A stretch of DNA of 5,046 nt from an uncultured Bacteroidales bacterium. GTDB lineage: Bacteria; Bacteroidota; Bacteroidia; Bacteroidales; P3. The notes beneath the pieces were generated by a model, which searched no databases, was not told the origin of the DNA, and saw only the letters and a program-made list of their open reading frames with translations. The translations under genes were made by a program, and so were the position numbers. Location: positions 1 to 5,046 of the forward strand of contig CAMWIS010000113.1 in assembly GCA_947174375.1 (NCBI GenBank), written 5' to 3'. This document shows, piece after piece, positions 1 to 5,046 of this stretch; within the stretch, counting starts at the first letter, position 1; each line of letters opens with the position of its first letter.

Positions 1-1
1 C

Positions 2-1192
2 TTAGTCCAAAGCGGCCACACCGGGCAACACCTTGCCTTCCAGGTATTCCAGCATCGCGCCACCGCCCGTGGAGACATAGCTCAAATCCTTGGCCAAGCC
101 CAACTGGTTGGCGGCCGCAACGGAATCACCGCCGCCCACGGCCGAATAAGCGCCCTTCTTGGTGGCTTCGCCGATGGCCTTGCCGATTTGCAACGTACCG
201 GCCTGGAAGTTCGGCATCTCGAAGACGCCCAACGGGCCGTTCCACAGCACCGAAGCCGAACCGGCTATGACCTTTTCGAACATCGCGCGCGTTTCGGGGC
301 CGATGTCCATGCCTTCCCAACCGTCGGGAATGGCCATCGTGGGCACGCACTGACGGTTGGCCTCGTTCTTGAAGTCGTCGGCGCAAACCGTGTCTTTCGG
401 CAGATAGAGTTTGACGCCCTTCTTCTCGCAGGCCGCCATAACCTCGCGCGCCACGTCCATCTTGTCGTCCTCGCAAAGCGAACGACCGATTTTGCCGCCC
501 ATCGCCTTGATGAACGTATAGGCCATGCCGCCGCCGATAATCATATTGTCAACCCGGTCTATCAGGTTCTGCAACACGTCGATTTTGCTCGACACCTTGG
601 AGCCGCCGATAACGGCCGTAAACGGATGCGCGGCGTGGTGCAACAGTTTTTCAAGATTTTCCACCTCGTGCGCCAACAGCTTGCCCGCATACTTTTCGGT
701 GGGGAAGAATTTGGCGATGACGGCCGTCGAAGCGTGGGCGCGGTGCGCCGTACCGAAGGCGTCGTTGACATAGGCGTCGCCCAAATCGGCCAGATAGCGC
801 GCAAAGGCTTCATCGCCCTTGGTTTCGGCCTTGGTGAAACGCAGGTTCTCCAACAGCAACACGTCGCCGCCTTTCAAGCCAGCGGCGGCCTGCACGGTCT
901 TTTCGGTAAAGACGTCCTGGTTGAACTGCACGGGGCGACCCAACACCTCTTTCAGGCGGGCGGCCACAGGTGCCAGGCTGTAGTCGGCCTCGAAACCGGT
1001 ACCGGCCGGACGGCCGAGATGCGACATGAGGATCAAGGCCGCGCCTTGTTCCAAAAGGGCTTTCAGCGTGGGCAGGCTTTCCCGGATACGCGTTTCGTCC
1101 GTGATGCGGCCCGTGGCGTCAATGGGCACGTTGAAATCGCAACGTACCAATACTTTCTTGCCGTCGAAACGGCCTTGTTCGATTGTTTTCAT
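2..1192 (-). CDS. pgk: Phosphoglycerate kinase, complete (396 aa)
   Basis: Cytosolic glycolytic enzyme that moves phosphate from 1,3-bisphosphoglycerate to ADP, giving 3-phosphoglycerate and ATP, and runs in reverse in gluconeogenesis. The N-terminal substrate domain shows VRCDFNVP (16-23), SHLGRP (57-62), ENLRF (115-119) and DAFGTAHRAHAST (144-156), which carry the conserved basic residues that bind the phosphoglycerate. GGSKVSSKIDVL (197-207 region) and the IIGGGMAYTF segment (about 218-227) begin the nucleotide domain. That domain continues with DIGPET (296-301), WNGPLGVFE (317-325), GGGDS (353-357, usually GGGDT) and STGGGAMLEYLEG (374-386). The length is typical for the bacterial enzyme, and no key residue seems lost. 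The ATG at 1190-1192 overlaps the stop codon of the upstream phosphohexomutase gene as ATGA, so translation is probably coupled. The TAA stop is at 2-4, so the gene is whole, but its terminator or any next gene is off the left edge. The identification is near certain; last place in the ffh-led operon is inferred from spacing and strand. Confidence 0.98.
   Translation of the reverse strand: MKTIEQGRFDGKKVLVRCDFNVPIDATGRITDETRIRESLPTLKALLEQGAALILMSHLGRPAGTGFEADYSLAPVAARLKEVLGRPVQFNQDVFTEKTVQAAAGLKGGDVLLLENLRFTKAETKGDEAFARYLADLGDAYVNDAFGTAHRAHASTAVIAKFFPTEKYAGKLLAHEVENLEKLLHHAAHPFTAVIGGSKVSSKIDVLQNLIDRVDNMIIGGGMAYTFIKAMGGKIGRSLCEDDKMDVAREVMAACEKKGVKLYLPKDTVCADDFKNEANRQCVPTMAIPDGWEGMDIGPETRAMFEKVIAGSASVLWNGPLGVFEMPNFQAGTLQIGKAIGEATKKGAYSAVGGGDSVAAANQLGLAKDLSYVSTGGGAMLEYLEGKVLPGVAALD
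1189..1192 (-). other. ATGA stop/start overlap joining the phosphohexomutase gene and pgk
   Basis: The minus strand reads ATGA here. ATG (1192-1190) starts pgk and TGA (1191-1189) stops the upstream gene. The preceding bases are A-rich (AAAAATCAAAACAT) with no Shine-Dalgarno sequence. Such overlaps commonly let a terminating ribosome restart on the next gene, so coupled translation is likely. The overlap is seen directly; the coupling is inferred. Confidence 0.8.
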
Positions 1193-2616
1193 ATGTTTTG
1201 ATTTTTGATGCGTTCTATCATGTCTTCGGCCAAGGCCAACGCCTTTTCCTCCGTCGCGCTCTCCGCATATATACGGATAATGGGTTCAGTGTTCGACTTG
1301 CGCAGGTGCACCCACTCCTTGCGGGCGGGGAAGCTGATTTTAAGGCCGTCTTCCTTACAGATTTCCACGGCTTCCGACGCGCCTTGGAACTGCCGTTCCA
1401 AACCCGCCAGCAGGGCCGGGATGTCGGCGCCGGGCGTCAGTTCCATCTTGTGTTTGGCAATCGTATAGTCGGGATAGCGTTTTTTGAGTTCGCTCAGGCT
1501 GAGCCGACCGCCCTGCGCGGCACGCAGATGCGCCCAATGCGTCAGGAACAGGGCCACGCCCACGAGCGCGTCACGGCCGTAATGCAGGGGCGGATAGATG
1601 ACGCCACCGTTGCCCTCCCCGCCGATAACCGCCCGTTCGGCCTTCATCTTGGCCACAACGTGCACCTCGCCCACGGCCGATGCCGCGTAACGGCCGCCGT
1701 ATTGCTCGGCCACATCGCGCAACGCACGCGAAGAAGACAGGTTGGAAACCGCCGCGCCCGACCGCAACGACAGGATATAGTCGGCCACCGTCACAAGCGT
1801 ATATTCCTCGCCGTACAGCACGCCGTCCTCGCACATGAACGCCAGACGGTCCACGTCCGGATCCACCGCGATGCCCGCGTCCGCCTTGTGGCTGCGGACC
1901 GCCTCCGACAAGCCGGTCAGGTGCGCGGCCAAGGGTTCGGGGTTATGCGCGAAACGGCCGTCGGCCTCGCCGTTGATGACCTCGACCTGTTCCACGCCCA
2001 AGGCCTTGAGCAGGGCCGGAATGGCCAGGCTGCCCGTCGAATTGACCGGATCGACGACCAATTTGAAGCCGGCCGCCTTGATGGCGGGCACGTCCACGTC
2101 TTTGAGCGCCACCACCTTGGCGATATGTTTTTCGATGGAAGCCGCATCCCGCTCCATGCCGCCCAAATCCTCCACGGCCGCATATACGGTCTCGTCGAGA
2201 TGCTCGGAACGGCGCACGACTTCGGCGCCCTCCTCGGCATTGAGGAACTCGCCCTCGGCGTTGAGCAATTTGAGCGCGTTCCACATCACGGGGTTATGGC
2301 TGGCCGTGAGCATGATGCCGCCGCAGGCCTGATGTTCGGTCACCGACAGTTCTATCGTCGGCGTCGTGGTCAGTCCCAAATCGACCACGTCCACGCCCAT
2401 GCCCATGAGCGTGCCGTTGACGAGCGACTGCACCATCGGGCCGGAGATACGGGCGTCGCGCCCCACCACCACTTTGAGCCGGCGGCCGGGGAAACGCTGT
2501 TTGAGGAAAGCCGCGTAAGCCGTCGTGAACTTGACGGCATCCAAGGGCGTGAGGTTGTCGCCCGTGCGGCCGCCGACCGTGCCGCGGATACCGGATACGG
2601 ATTTTATGAGTGTCAT
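1189..2616 (-). CDS. glmM: Phosphoglucosamine mutase-like alpha-D-phosphohexomutase (475 aa)
   Basis: Member of the alpha-D-phosphohexomutase superfamily. The likely reaction is glucosamine-6-phosphate to glucosamine-1-phosphate in the cytosol, feeding UDP-GlcNAc for peptidoglycan and lipid A. All four family loops are visible: the catalytic phosphoserine loop TASHNP (104-109, Ser106), the Mg2+-binding loop DPDVDR (252-257), the sugar-recognition loop GEGNGG (333-338) and the phosphate-binding loop RKSNTEPIIRIY (439-450). The N-terminal SGIRGTVG (8-15) is also typical. Substrate is less certain than family. Classical bacterial GlmM usually has DGDADR and a SGTEP phosphate loop, whereas this protein has DPDVDR and SNTEP, closer to archaeal-type GlmM and to phosphomanno/phosphoglucomutases. 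Phosphomannomutase or phosphoglucomutase activity, alone or in addition, is therefore possible. At 475 residues it is slightly longer than classical GlmM (about 445). It starts 9 nt after folD and ends in a 4-nt ATGA overlap with pgk. No Shine-Dalgarno sequence is seen before the ATG at 2614-2616. Confidence 0.9.
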   Translation of the reverse strand: MTLIKSVSGIRGTVGGRTGDNLTPLDAVKFTTAYAAFLKQRFPGRRLKVVVGRDARISGPMVQSLVNGTLMGMGVDVVDLGLTTTPTIELSVTEHQACGGIMLTASHNPVMWNALKLLNAEGEFLNAEEGAEVVRRSEHLDETVYAAVEDLGGMERDAASIEKHIAKVVALKDVDVPAIKAAGFKLVVDPVNSTGSLAIPALLKALGVEQVEVINGEADGRFAHNPEPLAAHLTGLSEAVRSHKADAGIAVDPDVDRLAFMCEDGVLYGEEYTLVTVADYILSLRSGAAVSNLSSSRALRDVAEQYGGRYAASAVGEVHVVAKMKAERAVIGGEGNGGVIYPPLHYGRDALVGVALFLTHWAHLRAAQGGRLSLSELKKRYPDYTIAKHKMELTPGADIPALLAGLERQFQGASEAVEICKEDGLKISFPARKEWVHLRKSNTEPIIRIYAESATEEKALALAEDMIERIKNQNI

Positions 2617-2625
2617 CGCAATAGG

Positions 2626-3507
2626 CTATTTGGCGGTATGGATATGGTAAGCTTTCATCGTATTCATGAGCAGGGCCGCGATGGTCATCGGGCCGACGCC
2701 GCCCGGAACCGGGGTTATGGCGCTGCACTTGGGCGCAACCGAAGCAAAATCCACGTCGCCGACGAGTTTGAAGCCGCTGGCTTTCGTGGCGTCCGGAATC
2801 CGGTGGACGCCCACATCCACGATGACCGCCCCTTCCTTGACCATGTCGCCCTTGACCATTTCGGGCTTGCCGACGGCCGCAATCAGGATGTCGGCCTGCG
2901 TCGTCATGGCTTTCAGGTCGGGCGTCTTGCTGTGGCACATCGTGACCGTGGCGTTGGCGTGCGACGAATTGCGCGACATGAGCAGGGCCATAGGCGTGCC
3001 CACGATATGGCTGCGGCCGATGACGACGCAGTGTTTGCCCGCCGTCTCGACCTCGGCGCGTTTCAACAGTTCCATGATGCCGCAGGGCGTGGCCGGGATA
3101 AACGTATCCTGTCCCAGCACGAGTTTGCCCATGTTGCAGGGATGGAAGCCGTCTATGTCCTTGTCGGGCCGGATGGCCGCGATAACCTTGTTTTCGTCTA
3201 TATGCTTGGGCAACGGCAGCTGCACGATGAAGCCGTCCACATCGGGGTCGTTGTTCAGGAATTCCACGGCGGCCAACAAATCGGCCTCGCTGATGTTCTC
3301 CTCGTAACGATATACCGAAGACGTCATGCCGACCAGGCGGCAGTTCTTCTCCTTGCTGGCGACATAGGTCTCGCTCGCGCCGTCGTGTCCCACGATAATG
3401 GCCGCCATATGGGGTGCCCGTTTGCCGGCGTCTATGAGCGCGGCCACTTCGGTCGCGATTTCTTTCTTGATGGTTTCGCTGATTGCTTTACCGTCTATGA
3501 TTTTCAT
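2626..3507 (-). CDS. folD: Bifunctional methylenetetrahydrofolate dehydrogenase/cyclohydrolase (293 aa)
   Basis: Cytosolic enzyme that oxidises 5,10-methylene-THF to 5,10-methenyl-THF, usually with NADP+, and hydrolyses that to 10-formyl-THF. The product feeds purine synthesis and formylation of initiator Met-tRNA. The N-terminal catalytic domain shows YVASKEKNC (48-56), with the conserved Tyr48 and catalytic Lys52, followed by DVDGFIVQLPLP (89-100, Gln96 in the folate site) and DKDIDGFHPCNMGKL (115-129). PATPCGIMELL (138-148) is the second family signature. The Rossmann part carries VVIGRSHIVGTPMALLM (161-177), the cofactor-binding loop. The C-terminal signature ITPVPGGVGPMT (264-275) returns to the active site. 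The length is usual for the family and no catalytic residue is missing. It follows ffh after 29 nt and precedes the phosphohexomutase gene by 9 nt, both without a terminator. The ATG at 3505-3507 lies in an AT-rich context and begins the standard MKIIDGKAI N-terminus, which fixes the start. Confidence 0.98.
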   Translation of the reverse strand: MKIIDGKAISETIKKEIATEVAALIDAGKRAPHMAAIIVGHDGASETYVASKEKNCRLVGMTSSVYRYEENISEADLLAAVEFLNNDPDVDGFIVQLPLPKHIDENKVIAAIRPDKDIDGFHPCNMGKLVLGQDTFIPATPCGIMELLKRAEVETAGKHCVVIGRSHIVGTPMALLMSRNSSHANATVTMCHSKTPDLKAMTTQADILIAAVGKPEMVKGDMVKEGAVIVDVGVHRIPDATKASGFKLVGDVDFASVAPKCSAITPVPGGVGPMTIAALLMNTMKAYHIHTAK

Positions 3508-3536
3508 TTATGCTGGTTTTACGTCTTTATATATAC

Positions 3537-4859
3537 TTATCTCATACGGAAATTAGGACGGGCGCCCGGTTTCATCTTGCTGACCGTCTTCATCACCTTC
3601 TTCGTGTCTTCCAACTGCTTGATGAGTTTGTTGACCTGCGCCAAATCGGTGCCGCTCCCGTCGGCAATCCGTTTGCGGCGCGGCGCGTTGAGCACCTGCG
3701 GGTTGGCGCGTTCGTAGGGCGTCATCGAACAAATCATGGCCTCCACGTATTTGAACGCGTCGTCGTCGATATCCACATCCTTAATCATCTTGCCCATGCC
3801 GGGAATCATGCCCATCAGATCCTTGATGTTGCCCATCTTCTTGATCTGCTGTATCTGCTTGTAGAAATCGTCGAAATTGAAATCATTGGTGCGGAACTTC
3901 TTTTGCAGGCGGCGCGCCTCCTCTTCGTCGAACTGCTCCTGCGCCTTTTCCACGAGCGAAACGATGTCGCCCATGCCCAAAATCCGGTCGGCCATACGCG
4001 AGGGATAGAACACGTCCAAGGCCTCCATCTTCTCGCCCACGCCCACGAACTTGACCGGCACCTGCACGGCCGCCCGTATCGTCAGCGCCGCGCCGCCACG
4101 CGTATCGCCGTCCAACTTGGTCAGAATCACGCCCTCGTACTGCAAGCGGTCGTAAAACGCCTTGGCCGTATTGACGGCATCCTGACCCGTCATCGCATCG
4201 ACGACGAACAGCGTTTCCTGCGGATGAACCGCCTCCTTGATGCGGCTGATTTCGTCCATCATCTCCTCGTCCACGGCCAAACGGCCGGCCGTATCGACAA
4301 TCACGACCTGAAACGCGTTCTCCTTGGCGTAACGCACCGCGTGTTCGGCTATCTTGACGGGATTTTTCTCGTCCGGCTCGCTATACACCTCGGTGCCGAT
4401 CTGCGCGCCCAGCGTCTTGAGCTGGTCGATGGCCGCCGGACGATAGACGTCGCAAGCCGTCAGCAACACTTTCTTGCCTTTTTTCTGTTTGAGATACAGG
4501 GCCAGCTTGGCCGAATGCGTCGTTTTACCGGAACCTTGCAGACCCGCCATGAGGATGACCGTCGGCGTGGTTTTAAGGTTGAGTTCGGCTTCGGTGCCGC
4601 CCATCAGGGCCGTCATCTCGTCGTGGACGAGTTTGACCATCATCTGACCCGGCGAAACGGCCGTCAACACGTTCATGCCCAAGGCCTTTTCCTTGACCGT
4701 ATCCGTAAACTGCTTGGCTATCTTGAAACTGACGTCGGCATCCAAGAGCGCGCGGCGGACTTCCTTCAACGTTTCCGCCACGTTGATTTCGGTAATCCGG
4801 CCCTGCCCTTTGAGCACCTTGAATGCCCGGTCTAACTTATCAGAAAGATTTTCAAACAT
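3537..4859 (-). CDS. ffh: Signal recognition particle GTPase Ffh (SRP54), 440 aa
   Basis: Protein subunit of the signal recognition particle. It binds 4.5S/SRP RNA and hydrophobic signal sequences on nascent chains and, with the receptor FtsY, delivers ribosomes to SecYEG. A helical N domain (about 1-90) comes first. The G domain follows with G1 GLQGSGKTT (106-114), DVYRPAA (137-143), DTAGR (189-193), TKLDGD (247-252) and GVGEK (273-277). The M domain (about 310-430) includes the flexible MGNIKDLMGMIPGMGK region (342-357) and the RNA-binding segment around RRKRIADGSGT (394-404). The length is normal, with a short basic C-terminus. I chose the ATG at 4857-4859 because it gives the family N-terminus MFENLSDKLDRAFK. 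The same frame stays open to an ATG at 4967, but those 36 extra codons cross the terminator hairpin and the predicted promoter. No Shine-Dalgarno sequence is seen at normal spacing; the region before the start is AT-rich, as is common in Bacteroidota. First gene of the apparent four-gene operon. Confidence 0.98.
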   Translation of the reverse strand: MFENLSDKLDRAFKVLKGQGRITEINVAETLKEVRRALLDADVSFKIAKQFTDTVKEKALGMNVLTAVSPGQMMVKLVHDEMTALMGGTEAELNLKTTPTVILMAGLQGSGKTTHSAKLALYLKQKKGKKVLLTACDVYRPAAIDQLKTLGAQIGTEVYSEPDEKNPVKIAEHAVRYAKENAFQVVIVDTAGRLAVDEEMMDEISRIKEAVHPQETLFVVDAMTGQDAVNTAKAFYDRLQYEGVILTKLDGDTRGGAALTIRAAVQVPVKFVGVGEKMEALDVFYPSRMADRILGMGDIVSLVEKAQEQFDEEEARRLQKKFRTNDFNFDDFYKQIQQIKKMGNIKDLMGMIPGMGKMIKDVDIDDDAFKYVEAMICSMTPYERANPQVLNAPRRKRIADGSGTDLAQVNKLIKQLEDTKKVMKTVSKMKPGARPNFRMR

Positions 4860-4878
4860 ATAATAAAAATTTGTCTCC

Positions 4879-4901
4879 CCTTTCCGCAGTGCACAGAAAG
4901 G
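4879..4901 (-). other. Possible 5' leader hairpin of the ffh transcript
   Basis: The minus strand carries CCTTTC (4901-4896) and GAAAGG (4884-4879), which can form a 6-bp stem around an 11-nt segment. One or two further weak pairs and the small palindrome GTGCAC lie inside. If transcription starts near 4900-4903, as the promoter guess implies, the hairpin would sit at the extreme 5' end of the mRNA, about 20 nt before the ffh ATG. A stabilising or translational role is possible, but a stem this short can arise by chance. Confidence 0.25.
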
Positions 4902-4906
4902 CGTGG

Positions 4907-4938
4907 TAAAGTTAATGAAAGTTGAGCGTAAAAACAAA
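4907..4938 (-). promoter_or_regulatory. Candidate Bacteroidota-type promoter for the ffh operon
   Basis: Reading the minus strand, TTTG (4938-4935) is followed after 20 nt by TAACTTTA (4914-4907). This matches the Bacteroidota -33 TTTG and -7 TAnnTTTG elements at the expected spacing, with one mismatch (final A instead of G). It would place the transcription start near 4900-4903, about 40 nt before the ffh ATG. The -33 element lies inside the T-tract of the upstream terminator. Both elements are short and AT-rich, so this is a positional and motif-based guess. Confidence 0.45.
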
Positions 4939-4961
4939 AAGGGCGGCCTTGCGACCGCCCT
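4930..4961 (-). terminator. Intrinsic terminator after the probable T9SS cargo gene
   Basis: On the minus strand AGGGCGG (4961-4955) pairs perfectly with CCGCCCT (4946-4940) around an 8-nt loop. The 7-bp, GC-rich stem runs straight into TTTTTGTTTTT (4940-4930). It lies 22 nt after the stop codon of the gene at the right edge, the expected place for its terminator. On the plus strand the stem is preceded by A's and not followed by T's, so it should act only leftwards. It separates that gene from the ffh operon. Confidence 0.9.
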
Positions 4962-4983
4962 CACCAAAAAAACCGATTCGGCG

Positions 4984-5046
4984 TTACCGTCTTACGACCC
5001 GTTTTACCGAGACGCGGTCGCCGGACGATACTTTTATGATGTAAAT
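4984..5046 (-). CDS. C-terminal end of a probable T9SS-secreted protein (partial, sorting-domain tail)
   Basis: Only the last 20 codons and the TAA stop (4984-4986) are in the window; the 5' part is off the right edge. The visible residues run IYIIKVSSGD, then RVSVKRVVRR at the stop. This fits the end of the type A T9SS C-terminal sorting domain: an aromatic/beta-branched strand (G-x-Y-I-I/V-K/R-V), a short polar turn (SSGD), then a strand with alternating valines ending in basic residues (KxVVR-stop). In T9SS cargo this domain directs crossing of the outer membrane and is then cleaved off. The short segment cannot show the passenger's function. Support for a real gene end is good: a terminator follows 22 nt downstream and the frame is open to the edge. 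The T9SS assignment rests on a 20-residue pattern, so it is likely but not certain; a non-secreted beta-rich protein is the alternative. Confidence 0.7.
   Translation of the reverse strand: MYIIKVSSGDRVSVKRVVRR

Noticed and set aside
188..1201. A plus-strand open frame of 337 codons opposite pgk.
   Set aside because: It is in register antisense to pgk, with no recognisable motif; another codon-bias shadow.
3508..3536. AT-rich 29-nt ffh-folD gap (TATATATAAAG) as an internal promoter or terminator.
   Set aside because: There is no inverted repeat for a terminator and no TAnnTTTG with a TTTG at the right distance. It looks like a plain AT-rich translation start region.
1183..3717. A plus-strand open frame of 844 codons running opposite the phosphohexomutase gene, folD and the end of ffh.
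   Set aside because: It lies in exact codon register antisense to the phosphohexomutase and folD genes, which share a frame. It stays open because those genes avoid TTA, CTA and TCA codons. Its product has no recognisable domain and is rich in His, Arg and Gly, as expected of a shadow frame.
4281..4292. A perfect 12-bp palindrome, ACGGCCGGCCGT, as a possible protein-binding site.
   Set aside because: It encodes part of the invariant DTAGR motif of Ffh in GC-rich codons, so the coding constraint explains it.
3510..4835. A plus-strand open frame of 441 codons opposite ffh.
   Set aside because: It is exactly in register antisense to ffh, whose domains and motifs are unmistakable. The frame is a by-product of codon bias.
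1..4860. Many CGGCCG/ACGGCCGT hexamers scattered through all four genes, suggesting a repeated recognition signal.
   Set aside because: They occur within codons for common residues (GCC Ala, GGC Gly, CGG/CGT Arg) in changing contexts, without regular spacing or orientation. GC-rich codon choice is enough to explain them.
4860..4967. A 36-residue N-terminal extension of Ffh from an in-frame ATG at 4967.
   Set aside because: The extension crosses the terminator hairpin, its T-tract and the likely promoter, and Ffh proteins start at the MFENLSDKL-type N-terminus. The frame is open by chance.

Overview
The window looks like ordinary chromosomal core DNA of a GC-rich member of the Bacteroidota, probably Bacteroidales. 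Three things point there. (1) The gene entering from the right edge ends in what looks like a type IX secretion (T9SS) C-terminal sorting tail. (2) No start codon has a convincing Shine-Dalgarno sequence at the usual distance. (3) The only promoter-like sequence matches the Bacteroidota pattern (TTTG, about 20 nt, TAnnTTTG) rather than the E. coli sigma70 pattern. The GC-rich coding sequence (many GCC/GGC codons and CGGCCG hexamers) would suit a Rikenellaceae/Alistipes-like genome. That placement is a guess.

Every gene is on the minus strand, so transcription runs from right to left. The right edge (4984-5046) holds the last 20 codons of a probable T9SS cargo protein. It is followed by a strong intrinsic terminator (4930-4961), and the T-tract of that terminator overlaps a candidate promoter (4907-4938). 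From there an apparent four-gene unit runs ffh (SRP GTPase, 3537-4859), folD (C1-folate enzyme, 2626-3507), a GlmM-like phosphohexomutase (1189-2616) and pgk (phosphoglycerate kinase, 2-1192). Gaps are 29 nt, 9 nt and a 4-nt ATGA overlap, with no internal terminator visible. The pgk stop codon lies 2 nt from the left edge, so what follows is out of view.

The four genes do not form one pathway. Ffh targets membrane and secreted proteins co-translationally, FolD supplies one-carbon folates for purine and formyl-Met synthesis, the GlmM-like enzyme makes glucosamine-1-phosphate for cell-wall and LPS precursors, and Pgk makes ATP in glycolysis. What they share is demand during rapid growth, so the arrangement reads as a growth-linked housekeeping operon.

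I found no mobile element, CRISPR array, tRNA, rRNA, toxin-antitoxin pair or defence system, and no gene-free stretch over 300 bases (the largest gap is 4860-4983). I do not see evidence of a previously undescribed system. The points most worth a second look are the T9SS tail, the terminator/promoter overlap before ffh, and the archaeal-type or mixed-specificity signature motifs of the phosphohexomutase.
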